Source: an uncultured bacterium
GTDB taxonomy: Bacteria; Bacillota; Clostridia; Lachnospirales; Lachnospiraceae
Assembly (NCBI GenBank): GCA_945871045.1
Contig: CAMBUC010000023.1
Coordinates: 1 to 13,866, forward strand
Direction: 5' to 3'
Length of the DNA stretch: 13,866 bases
The notes under the pieces are model-generated. The model worked only from the letters and a program-made list of their open reading frames with translations, was not told where the DNA came from and searched no databases. A program made the position numbers and the translations under genes. Below are positions 1 through 6,416 of the stretch, piece by piece; the stretch's first letter is position 1, and each line of letters starts with the position of its first letter.

Positions 1-84
1 GGCTCCCTCTGTAAGACATACATTCTCCAAGTCTTTTAAGATTACCTCATCACCTTCAGTTAGTTCTTCAAATAGAATACCCAT
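1..84 (-). CDS. 5' end of an unrecognised protein (partial)
   Basis: An open frame starts with ATG at 84-82 and runs off the left edge of the window, giving 28 N-terminal residues beginning MGILFEELTEGDEVILKDLE. A strong ribosome binding site, AAAGGAGG, lies about 8 bases before the ATG, which supports a genuine start. Upstream is a TATACT-like -10 (113-118, minus strand) without a good -35. The 132-base gap to the UPF0251 gene allows either separate transcription or read-through. The visible residues are acidic and beta-prone, but too few to assign a family. No function is proposed. Confidence 0.6.
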   Translation of the reverse strand, partial: MGILFEELTEGDEVILKDLENVCLTEGA

Positions 85-216
85 ACAATTATCCTCCTTT
101 TATTTTGATATAAGTATACATTAAGCATCCACTCTGTTCTGTAACTCAGTCACATAAGATACCTTTTTCTATACGTTTCAGACCATCTGCATCTTTCAAG
201 ATGACCCGGTTTTCCG

Positions 217-576
217 TCATACACTCCCTCGGCTGGCACAGCCTAATGCCCCCTGATTGTTCAAATGACACCTTTTACAGCGGGGACTTCCATCACAAAG
301 ACGATAGCTTCCACCTTCTATTTGAAGTCCCATCCCCATCACCAGTACTTTTGCCAATTTTTCCCGTGCATGATTGTAGATCAACTGCGCCGTTGTCCTC
401 GCAACACCTAACCGCCTAGCACATTCTTCCTGACTGAACCTCTCCAGATCGATCAGTCTGATGCTTTCATATTCGTCCACAGTCATAGTAAGTAACTCCC
501 TATGATCATTTTCATGAGGAACGAACAAGGTCGTATCCGGCCCTTTACACACAACTCGTTTTCTGCATTTCGGCAT
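217..576 (-). CDS. UPF0251 (DUF134) family DNA-binding protein
   Basis: A small cytoplasmic protein of about 119 residues. The N terminus is basic and Cys-containing (MPKCRKRVVCKG). A sigma-70 region-4-like helix-turn-helix follows (EYESIRLIDLERFSQEECAR, then LGVARTTAQLIYNHAREKLA). The C terminus has a Cys cluster (CDGSPRCKRCH and a further GC), suggesting a bound metal. This order matches the UPF0251/DUF134 family, whose members are predicted DNA-binding regulators with largely unknown targets; some lie beside iron-molybdenum cofactor-type proteins. The ATG at 576 was preferred over the in-frame GTG at 585, because AGGTGGAG sits about 4 bases before the ATG and overlaps the GTG. It has its own promoter at 615-642. 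Family confidence is good; the regulated genes are unknown. Confidence 0.85.
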   Translation of the reverse strand: MPKCRKRVVCKGPDTTLFVPHENDHRELLTMTVDEYESIRLIDLERFSQEECARRLGVARTTAQLIYNHAREKLAKVLVMGMGLQIEGGSYRLCDGSPRCKRCHLNNQGALGCASRGSV

Positions 577-614
577 TTTCTCCACCTCATTTTTATTGGC
601 ATATGCACAAATAT

Positions 615-642
615 ATTATAACACGTTTCTTTTTTTAGTAAA
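615..642 (-). promoter_or_regulatory. Sigma-A-type promoter of the UPF0251 gene
   Basis: On the minus strand a perfect -10 TATAAT (615-620) is preceded, after a 16-base A-rich spacer, by TTTACT (637-642), a four-of-six match to the -35 consensus. It lies about 40 bases before the chosen start codon, and the inverted repeat at 643-682 abuts the -35. Confidence 0.65.
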
Positions 643-682
643 GAAAAACTGTGATAACAATATAACAATATCACAGTTTCTC
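643..682. promoter_or_regulatory. Long inverted repeat: terminator of the BlaI gene or operator of the UPF0251 gene
   Basis: AAACTGTGATA (646-656) and TATCACAGTTT (669-679) are perfect 11-base inverted arms. With one mismatch they extend to 14 bases, around an AT-rich 12-base loop. Read on the minus strand, the right part is followed by TTTTTCTTT, so it could end transcripts from the BlaI gene. It also touches the -35 of the UPF0251 promoter, so an operator role is equally possible. The large loop and low GC content make a terminator only moderately convincing. Confidence 0.5.
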
Positions 683-716
683 AAAATATGACTTTGTAAA
701 CCGCTCTTCGTGGCTA

Positions 717-744
717 CTCCACAGGAATCTCCTGGGCTGTGGAG
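717..744. other. Hairpin downstream of the BlaI gene
   Basis: CTCCACAG (717-724) and CTGTGGAG (737-744) are perfect 8-base inverted arms with a 12-base loop. The loop contains a CCTGG that can pair alternatively with the CAGG at the end of the left arm. No clear T run follows on either strand, so it is recorded only as a stable structure in the BlaI-UPF0251 gap. Nothing else is recognised in 683-828. Confidence 0.35.
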
Positions 745-828
745 CCGTTATGATACATGTTGAAAATAATCTTTGTTTCTCTTTGCTCTTGCCTTCCACG
801 TGCAAAAACAATTATGGAAAAGTTTCAC

Positions 829-1191
829 TCACGATTCCCGATAATTTTCGATCAGCGCCTTCATTTCCTCGACCTGTGCGTCCGACAATTTCTTTTTTCC
901 GATAAAGGCAGTAAGAAATTTAGGCAATGATCCGTCAAAGGTATCCGCAACAAATTCCCGGCTCTGCCTGCCATAAAATTCTTCCCGCGATATCTGTGCG
1001 GAAACTATCGCATGTTCATTCTTAAAAATCCCTTTCTCACACAACTTTTTTAGCATGGTATATGTTGTAGATTTTTTCCAGTCAAATTCCTGCTCGCAGA
1101 TCTTCACAAGTTCCGTCGAACCAATGGGTTCTCTGTCCCAGATCAGATCTGCAAATCGTTTTTCACTGGTTGCAAGTTTATGTTCTTTCAT
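829..1191 (-). CDS. BlaI/MecI/CopY family transcriptional repressor
   Basis: A 120-residue winged-helix repressor. The N-terminal DNA-binding part carries family hallmarks: SEKRFADLIWDREPIGSTEL, the recognition segment FDWKKSTTYTMLKKLCEKGI, and a wing region around residues 55-75. The C-terminal part (FLTAFIGKKKLSDAQVEEMK) is the dimerisation region, where BlaI and MecI are cleaved in resistance systems. Length is normal for the family. An AAAGGA precedes the ATG at a spacing of about 8 bases. The gene lies 73 bases downstream of the M56 protease gene on the same strand and is probably co-transcribed with it. That order is unusual, since blaI-type genes commonly precede blaR1-type genes. It probably represses the promoter at 3265-3293, where paired dyads overlap the transcription start. 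The inducing signal is unknown, and no beta-lactamase is visible nearby. Confidence 0.9.
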   Translation of the reverse strand: MKEHKLATSEKRFADLIWDREPIGSTELVKICEQEFDWKKSTTYTMLKKLCEKGIFKNEHAIVSAQISREEFYGRQSREFVADTFDGSLPKFLTAFIGKKKLSDAQVEEMKALIENYRES

Positions 1192-1264
1192 CCCGATATC
1201 CTTTCAATGTTAAATATCTATTTGTGTCTTTCATTGCGCAAATGGATACTGGCGCTATCTCAGA

Positions 1265-3211
1265 TCAGTGCAAAATCTGAAACGAATTCAATGTATAGAT
1301 AAGTTCCGGCAGTAAGCCTTCTTCCGCCTCCATCGAATATTTAAGCCGAATCACCCAGCTTGCCGAGCCGTCAGCGATCACATAGTCTTCTGTCCTCACA
1401 TCCACACTGTTCTCTTTATCCGATAGTTTCACCGCATCATAACCCTGCTGCTCCAAAATGACATGTTCTTCCCTGACATTCGTTCCAAATTCCCACTTCT
1501 TCAATTCTGACACCGTGTCACTTTGCGATCCTCCGTTTTTCCAACAATCAAGCTGTGCCGTCAGACTGCCTGCCTTTGCAATGAGCGAGGTCATTCCACT
1601 TACTTCCTCCTTCAGGTCAAACCGCTCCTTGTCATAATTGATGGCGAATCCCGGTGCTGCTGAGATTCGGGTCATCTCAATATCCTGCTCCTGCCCCTCT
1701 ACGATAATTGATGTCAAAATTGTTGTTTCCACATTTGCAAATCGTTCCAACGGCTGGGAATAATCCATCTGTCCGTAACTGCACGGTTCATCCTCTATGA
1801 GTAAGCGCACGCGGTCGCACTCAGAAAATGCCGAGAGAAACGTATTGACCGTACTCCCCACCATCAAATACTCTCCGGCGCTGCCATACATCCCCAACTG
1901 CTGCCCAAACGCATTGTTAAAATTCAGGGTCATGCAGCCGTCCTCCCCGATCTCCATGCGAAGCAGCGTTATGTCTCCACCGAACACCTTCGCTTCCTGC
2001 AATTGTCCGATGATCTCACCAGCACTGATATCCGGAACCATGACGGTTTTGGAAAGAAGAAATTCCGCTGTATCATTTCCATAAAAAACCGTGAGCGGCA
2101 CACCCTGCTGTGCCTGTTCTGCCGCCATTTGTTTCTGTTCTTCTGCCTCCTGTTTTTGCTCTTCGCCAAGACTATCTTCTCTCCTCTGTTCTTCCGACTG
2201 TCTCTGTTCCTCACTGATCGTTGCCGGATCTGTTGTCTCCTCCTTATGCGCTTCTTTCGGGTCTAGCGCCAGACCGATCAGAACCGCCACCAGCAGAATG
2301 GCTACTGTCACGCTCGCCCAAAATGCCGGTTTTCTATAATGCAATACATTCATAATTCGTTTTTTTATACCTCCTTCTCCAAATGCCAACGGGCTTCCTG
2401 TCAAACCATGTCGCTCCTGCGCGAGCGCGAGCAGAGTCATAGAATAATCCTTTTTTGTCTCTCCTCCAAAGTTCCTGATCACGCACTCGTCACACGCCAT
2501 CTCCATATCCTGGCACATCAGATAAAAAGCCAGCCAAACGAGGGGATGAAACCAGTAAATGCATGTCACGAGAAATGCCAGTTGCTTAACGAGATAATCT
2601 TTTCTTCGGATATGTGTCTTCTCATGTGCAAGTACATAATTCTTTTCACTTTCGCCAAGTCCGGACGGAAGGTAAATCCGCGGTGAAAAGATCCCCAAAA
2701 CAAACGGGGTTCCGATACAATCTGCCACAAAGACCGATCCATCCTTATCCTCACTGAGCGGTATCGCTTGCTTCAATCCTGTCTTTAATCGTAAAAGAGA
2801 AAAAACATTATATAAAATGAGAAACAGCGCCACTGCGACCCAGATATAAACTGCCACGGATAGCATCACCTGCATGGCACTCACAGACTCTGTCAGTCCT
2901 GTGTCAGTTGGAATTCTTATGACCGCATCAGCCGTTTCAACAACCTGTGCGGTCTGTGACATGCTGTTACTTACATGAGCCTGTGACTTCACACCAAGCA
3001 TCTCCGGCATCGCCTGCGGCTGAACCCTCACAAGGCTAAACACACTGTTTACAGACACCGGACAGATCAACCTGAAATATACGACGATCCACAAAATATA
3101 CGAGTATAATTTCGGAAGCCTTTTCATAAGCAAGCGCAGCACGAATACCACCAGGATACAATATCCGGCAGTCACGCTCATCTTCAGCATTTGCAAAAAC
3201 AGACTCTCCAT
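1265..3211 (-). CDS. M56 (BlaR1/MecR1-type) membrane metallopeptidase with a GerMN domain
   Basis: A 648-residue membrane protein. Predicted membrane segments lie near residues 10-30, 36-50, 112-137, 211-232 and 297-317. Between the third and fourth is the zinc-protease motif HEKTH (196-200, in LAHEKTHIRRKD), followed by MEMACDE (237-242), typical of M56 peptidases. After the last membrane segment comes a charged Glu/Gln-rich, probably coiled-coil linker (about 330-368). An extracytoplasmic domain follows (about 371-480, VPLTVFYGND... LTLNFNNAFG... EYLMVGSTVNTFLSAF) that resembles GerMN, plus a further C-terminal domain of about 150 residues. By analogy with BlaR1, it would sense an envelope signal and trigger removal of the BlaI-type repressor encoded just downstream. 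The sensor portion is not a penicillin-binding domain, so the ligand is probably not a beta-lactam. GGGGAGGG lies about 6 bases before the ATG. Confidence 0.88.
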   Translation of the reverse strand: MESLFLQMLKMSVTAGYCILVVFVLRLLMKRLPKLYSYILWIVVYFRLICPVSVNSVFSLVRVQPQAMPEMLGVKSQAHVSNSMSQTAQVVETADAVIRIPTDTGLTESVSAMQVMLSVAVYIWVAVALFLILYNVFSLLRLKTGLKQAIPLSEDKDGSVFVADCIGTPFVLGIFSPRIYLPSGLGESEKNYVLAHEKTHIRRKDYLVKQLAFLVTCIYWFHPLVWLAFYLMCQDMEMACDECVIRNFGGETKKDYSMTLLALAQERHGLTGSPLAFGEGGIKKRIMNVLHYRKPAFWASVTVAILLVAVLIGLALDPKEAHKEETTDPATISEEQRQSEEQRREDSLGEEQKQEAEEQKQMAAEQAQQGVPLTVFYGNDTAEFLLSKTVMVPDISAGEIIGQLQEAKVFGGDITLLRMEIGEDGCMTLNFNNAFGQQLGMYGSAGEYLMVGSTVNTFLSAFSECDRVRLLIEDEPCSYGQMDYSQPLERFANVETTILTSIIVEGQEQDIEMTRISAAPGFAINYDKERFDLKEEVSGMTSLIAKAGSLTAQLDCWKNGGSQSDTVSELKKWEFGTNVREEHVILEQQGYDAVKLSDKENSVDVRTEDYVIADGSASWVIRLKYSMEAEEGLLPELIYTLNSFQILH

Positions 3212-3234
3212 ACGCTTCCCTCCCCATCTGATAC

Positions 3235-3287
3235 AAAAGGTCTACACATTATAGACCTTTCTTTAGTCTATAATATGTAGACCTTTT
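3235..3287. promoter_or_regulatory. Paired dyad operator for the BlaI-type repressor
   Basis: AAAAGGTCTACA (3235-3246) and TGTAGACCTTTT (3276-3287) form a perfect 12-base inverted repeat. Each outer arm also has its own inner partner. AAAGGTCTA pairs with TAGACCTTT across a 7-base spacer, and GTCTA pairs with TAGAC across a 7-base spacer, so two dyads of form GTCTA-N7-TAGAC lie side by side. The TACA/TGTA cores resemble BlaI/MecI operators. The block covers the promoter spacer and start region of the M56-BlaI operon. Binding by this BlaI is inferred. Confidence 0.7.
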
Positions 3288-3293
3288 TGTCAA
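3265..3293 (-). promoter_or_regulatory. Promoter of the M56-BlaI operon
   Basis: On the minus strand a consensus -35 TTGACA (3288-3293) is followed after 17 bases by TAGACT (3265-3270), a four-of-six -10. A perfect TATAAT lies slightly downstream at 3248-3253 but lacks a matching -35. The element is embedded in the paired dyads at 3235-3287, as expected for a repressor-controlled promoter. The remaining gap to the anti-sigma gene (3294-3375) shows nothing clear. Confidence 0.65.
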
Positions 3294-3375
3294 CCACAAT
3301 ATTTTACCAAATGCATCATATTGTCAGAAACGTTACTGTTCACTCAACCTCGTTCCGTTAACCGGGCTTTCCGGA

Positions 3376-4389
3376 TCAATCATTGTCCTCCTCCTCATCA
3401 TCTATGTCATCGTCATCATCGTCCGTGCTATCCACGTCATCGTCATCATCATCCGGATCATCGGACTCATCTTCTTCGTCCTCATCTTCATCGATATCGT
3501 CTGCATCGTCTTCGTCTTCATCACCTTCATCATCTTCATCCTCAACGTCATCTGGATCATTATCGTCAATCAGGTCATCCAGTTCATCGACAAGATCATC
3601 CTCATCATCAAGGTCATCCCCTGTGCAATGTACATAATTTCTGACATCCACACCGGACTGCTTCAGGTAACCAACCAACTCATTCATGGGCAGTTTTGCC
3701 AGTTTCTCGTAATCCAGATTTGGGTTTTCTTCCGTCAGACGCTGCAACAGCAATGCCTTTCCGGGTGTAATCTCATACTGCTGTGCCAATTGCTTCAGTT
3801 CATCCGTAGCAGCCACCGACTGATCCAGCACGGATCCGGATCCAAGAAACGATGCCAGATTCGCATTCAGTTCCGTGGAGATCTGCTGCCTAAGCACTTT
3901 TGCCCGCTGTTCATTTTTACTGTCAACAGAGAGCAGGATCATCTTCTGTGCCTCGTTCAGATAGCCATGTTGTACCATCGATCCGATGATCGCATTGAGC
4001 GCCACATCAAGATCCGTACCTTTTAAGTCCATATCCCCCAGAATGACCTCACCGTCCGCATTCTCCCCATTGGCTGATAATACCTTGTCGCGGCTGTTGA
4101 TCTGAAGTTCCACGCTGGGGTTCACATCCAAATATACGGTAGCATCCTTTCGATGATCCATCAACCCCACCGCGCTGATACAGATCACCAGACAGGCAGC
4201 TGCAGATGCCAAAAAACGAACGAGTTTTCCACGGTTTGAAGTACTCTTTGCTTCTTTCTTCAAATACCACTCATCTCCCGTGGCCCGCTCTACCGGCTGC
4301 TGCCAAACAGTTTCAGCGCACACCGGCGTCATCTGTTTGACTGCTGATCTCAAATGTTTCTCCATATTTATCTCTGCCATCCTACTCAT
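3376..4389 (-). CDS. RsgI-like membrane anti-sigma factor with an acidic C-terminal tail
   Basis: A 337-residue single-pass membrane protein. The cytoplasmic N terminus (1-56) would hold the partner sigma factor. Residues 57-77 form the membrane helix (LVRFLASAAACLVICISAVG). Directly outside is ATVYLDVNPSVELQINSRDK, matching the RsgI extracytoplasmic domain, where related proteins self-cleave between Asn and Pro (here N90-P91). A helical region follows (about 120-255). Residues 257-337 are extraordinary: about 61 of 81 are Asp or Glu, with no Lys or Arg. Known RsgI proteins often end in carbohydrate-binding or other sensor domains; here the acidic tail takes that place and could bind divalent cations, cationic peptides or wall components. 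The start is set by GGAGG 7 bases before the ATG, and the ATG overlaps the sigma stop (ATGA). Confidence 0.85.
   Translation of the reverse strand: MSRMAEINMEKHLRSAVKQMTPVCAETVWQQPVERATGDEWYLKKEAKSTSNRGKLVRFLASAAACLVICISAVGLMDHRKDATVYLDVNPSVELQINSRDKVLSANGENADGEVILGDMDLKGTDLDVALNAIIGSMVQHGYLNEAQKMILLSVDSKNEQRAKVLRQQISTELNANLASFLGSGSVLDQSVAATDELKQLAQQYEITPGKALLLQRLTEENPNLDYEKLAKLPMNELVGYLKQSGVDVRNYVHCTGDDLDDEDDLVDELDDLIDDNDPDDVEDEDDEGDEDEDDADDIDEDEDEEDESDDPDDDDDDVDSTDDDDDDIDDEEEDND
3379..3621. repeat. Low-complexity GAY/GAR codon repeat encoding the acidic tail
   Basis: This stretch is built almost wholly from Asp and Glu codons, seen on the plus strand as runs of TCATC, TCGTC and TCTTC triplets. 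It is an imperfect trinucleotide repeat of about 243 bases, likely prone to expansion and contraction by slippage. It encodes residues 257-337 of the anti-sigma protein. The opposite strand is also open here but would encode only Ser/His-rich low-complexity peptide, an artefact of the repeat. Confidence 0.85.
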
Positions 4390-4961
4390 AATTTTTCCTC
4401 CAATTCTTTACGCAATTTTTTCAGCCCACGATTGTATTTTGATAAAACCGTTGACACCGGAAGTCTTAATAATGCCCCGATCTCCCGATGGCGCAGGCCT
4501 GACACCGCATGCAATAGTATGATCCAGCATTCCTCCTCTGAGAGTACCCGGAATGCAGTTTCAAGCACGATGCGATCCTCCCGGTCCTTAATCCCGCTAA
4601 AATCGATCTCTTCCTTTGCCTCATCCAACGGCTCACCGGAGAAACGCTTTTTCTGCCCGCATTTCTCCAGACAGATATTTCGCGCGATCGTGAAGATCCA
4701 CGCCATGGGCTTTCCCATCGGTACATACAGATGCGCTGCCGCCCGGATCTTTAAAAATGTTTCCTGCATGGCATCCTCCGCATCCTCGCGATTGCGAAGC
4801 AGCGCAAGCGCGTATGAAAAAACGATGTTGGATGTCTGCTCATATAATTTGCAGAATGCATCCTTTTCTCCCGCTCCGATTCTGGAAAACAACGATTCCT
4901 CGATCATGACCGTTTCTTTTTTTTGTGGCTCGTCATATGCCACGGCAGCAAATATCATCAT
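4386..4961 (-). CDS. ECF-type RNA polymerase sigma factor
   Basis: A sigma-70 family protein of 191 residues with only regions 2 and 4. Region 2 spans about 25-105 and includes the core-binding and -10 recognition motif (LLRNREDAEDAMQETFLKI, then PMAWIFTIARNICLE). Region 4 spans about 130-185 and includes the helix-turn-helix (LRHREIGALLRLPVSTVLSK). It would direct polymerase to envelope-stress promoters and be held inactive by the adjacent membrane anti-sigma, whose ATG overlaps this stop. The ATG at 4961 is preferred over an in-frame ATG at 4997 because AAGGAG lies 7 bases before it, while the upstream one has no ribosome binding site. The promoter was not resolved; ECF operons are often self-activated. 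Confidence 0.9.
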   Translation of the reverse strand: MMIFAAVAYDEPQKKETVMIEESLFSRIGAGEKDAFCKLYEQTSNIVFSYALALLRNREDAEDAMQETFLKIRAAAHLYVPMGKPMAWIFTIARNICLEKCGQKKRFSGEPLDEAKEEIDFSGIKDREDRIVLETAFRVLSEEECWIILLHAVSGLRHREIGALLRLPVSTVLSKYNRGLKKLRKELEEKL

Positions 4962-5043
4962 AACTTTTCTCCTTGGTTGTGTCTGAGTGATGGCCATCTA
5001 CTGATATAATGGGTGAGCGCTTGTTTTTATTGCATGAATTTTA

Positions 5044-5583
5044 TTATTTTCCGTCCCTATACAGAAAACATGTACGCCTGCCATGCCACAGCCCTATCGT
5101 GACAAAAAATGTCAGCGCTTCTGCTGCCGGGACTGCCATCCAGACACCGGTCAATCCAAAATACCGCGGCAGAAGCAGTAAAAACAGAAGCAGAAGCGCA
5201 AAGGAACGCAAAAACGTAATCAAGAACAATATTTAAAACCCCGCAGGAAAGCGCCAAAAAGAAACTGAAGGATGGCGCACCATCCACCCGGATAAAATAA
5301 GTCAAAAGTTCCTTTCCCAGCACAGCCGGTGTTGCCACAAGCCAGAACATGCTGTAGATCCTGCTGTTTTCCAACGTAACTGCTGTCGCACCCAGCATCT
5401 GAAGGATGGGGTTAAGAAAAAAAGTGCAATGCCGGGCAGAATGTTGACAATGGGATAAGCAATATTGATGGCCGCCAGCGCGTCCGTTCCCGCATAAGAA
5501 GCAACAAAGATCCCATCAACGATCGCATATAGCGTATTAAACCAGGAAGTCAGATAAGTTGGAATGACAAACAAAAGTACTTT
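5044..5583 (-). pseudogene. Degraded MATE family efflux transporter
   Basis: Three minus-strand fragments in different frames together read as a MATE transporter. The first, from about 5583, contains TSWFNTLYAIVDGIFVASYA and INIAYPIVNILPGIALFF. Near 5410 the frame changes and continues as LNPILQMLGATAVTLENSRI with LLTYFIRVDGAPSFSFFLAL and NIVLDYVF. Near 5230 it changes again to the C-terminal piece LITFLRSFALLLLFLLLLPR and TGVWMAVPAAEALTFFVT, ending at 5044. Compared with typical MATE proteins of about 450 residues, roughly 50 residues are missing at the first junction and about 200 at the second. No proper start remains: a TGA lies four codons before the first recognisable residue. It cannot make a working pump. 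The original substrate is unknown. Confidence 0.8.
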
Positions 5584-5627
5584 TCAAAAGCCGCACAACC
5601 ATGCCGCTTACTTTGGAGGCTTACTTT

Positions 5628-6034
5628 ATGGAACACACATTTCGTATCGGAGAAATTGCAGACTTTTTTGATATTCCCGCTTCCACCCTTCGTTTTTGGG
5701 AAGAAAAAAAGATCATCACACCGTTAAAAGACCCGGAAAACAATTACCGCGAATACCGGATCTCAGACCTGATCACACTGTCTGATACAATCTTTTATAA
5801 AAATCTTGGGATTCCGTTAAAACAGATTTGTGACATGTCACGTACCACACCGGAAGAACACCGGCTGTTATTCGAAGAAAAAGTATCTGAATTAGAATGC
5901 CAGCAGTGGGAACTGCTGGCGCAAGTACAAAAAAGCACAAAACAGGCGCTATCATCAGCCGCTTTTTGTTAAACGCACAGGAGAATGGCGTTTTATATGA
6001 CTTTTACAAAACGTATATCGAGATCCTTCCGTAA
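5628..6034 (+). pseudogene. Frameshifted MerR family regulator
   Basis: The start is well supported: GGAGG lies 8 bases before ATG 5628. The N-terminal winged helix-turn-helix is clear (MEHTFRIGEIADFFDIPAST, then LRFWEEKKIITP and YREYRISDLITLSDTIFYKN), followed by part of the dimerisation helix. The frame ends at 5972 in a non-family tail. Shifting frame at the A run (5929-5934) instead gives KHKTGAIISRFLLNAQENGV and LYDFYKTYIEILP, ending at TAA 6032-6034. This suggests loss of one base in the homopolymer. Even when restored, the product (about 135 residues) lacks a large effector domain. It is divergent from the MATE remnant, so this was probably a regulator-efflux pair that has decayed as a unit. 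Confidence 0.7.
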
Positions 6035-6147
6035 CGCTCTTCGCGGTTCTATCACATGGTTTCATTCTATGCATATGATACAGAAACATCGTATCTGTTC
6101 AGAACAGATCGGAGCGGAACCGCGTAGACTCTACGTTTCACTTCGGT

Positions 6148-6184
6148 CGGTGCTAAGCAGACATCCACTGGATGTCTAGCACCG
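6148..6184. repeat. Long hairpin (two-segment stem, 3-base loop)
   Basis: CGGTGCT pairs with AGCACCG at the base, and AGACATCC (6159-6166) pairs with GGATGTCT (6170-6177) around an ACT loop. A 4-base bulge lies on the left strand. The total of about 15 base pairs makes it one of the most stable structures in the window. No T run follows, so it is not a simple terminator. Confidence 0.6.
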
Positions 6185-6204
6185 TGAAAACATGATTCAG
6201 GAGT

Positions 6205-6246
6205 GAAAAAATCCCATCGTCGAAGACGATTTTCATGGATTTTTTC
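6205..6246. terminator. Hairpin with A and T runs at its base, possible bidirectional terminator
   Basis: GAAAAAATCC (6205-6214) pairs perfectly with GGATTTTTTC (6237-6246), and an inner ATCGTC-GAA-GACGAT hairpin occupies 6216-6230. The A run on one side and T run on the other allow intrinsic termination in both directions. It could insulate the MerR remnant from the antiporter gene, or be part of the surrounding structured element. Confidence 0.45.
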
Positions 6247-6416
6247 ATCGTGGCTGTGAAGGTACTGAACAGTTACGAAACATCATTTGGAGATCATCCT
6301 ATAAACCCTTGTTCCAATCTTTTTTACCTCTCTTCCATCGCATGTAAACTCAGCGAATGCCTGACACCAAATATTTTTGCGGGATTTTTCTCCCCTTTGC
6401 GCATTCTGTGAGGATT

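Larger units (their letters stand above)
6035..6290. repeat. Candidate dispersed structured element (MITE/REP-like), non-coding
   Basis: The stretch between the MerR remnant and the antiporter gene (6035-6416) has no convincing gene, but its left two thirds are packed with hairpins. They are a small one at 6123-6135 (CGTAGA-C-TCTACG), a large one at 6148-6184 and another at 6205-6246. Possible weak terminal inverted ends are GTAAC near 6031 and GTTAC near 6271. Density of structure without coding suggests a small mobile or repeated element. Copy number in the genome is not known from this window. From 6291 to 6416 nothing clear is seen; a GCGGGA...CCCC pairing near 6380-6410 lacks a T run. 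Confidence 0.4.

Noticed and set aside
1797..2686. Several plus-strand open frames opposite the M56 protease
   Set aside because: They are shadows of a well-supported 648-residue gene, with no ribosome binding sites or recognisable domains.
3379..3621. Repetitive block considered as a CRISPR or VNTR array
   Set aside because: There are no constant repeats with unique spacers; it is a coding trinucleotide repeat within the anti-sigma gene.
3321..3644. Plus-strand open frames rich in Ser or His opposite the anti-sigma tail
   Set aside because: They arise only because the Asp/Glu codon repeat on the minus strand reads as Ser/His triplets; they lack ribosome binding sites and family resemblance.
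4962..4997. Longer N terminus for the ECF sigma factor from ATG 4997
   Set aside because: There is no ribosome binding site before 4997, while AAGGAG is ideally placed for 4961; the extra 12 residues are unlike family N termini.
5985..6179. 64-codon plus-strand open frame
   Set aside because: It runs through the end of the MerR remnant and a long hairpin, has no clear ribosome binding site, and its product is basic and unlike any family.
6375..6416. GC-rich pairing considered as the antiporter terminator
   Set aside because: The stem GCGGGA...CCC is imperfect and no T run follows on the minus strand.
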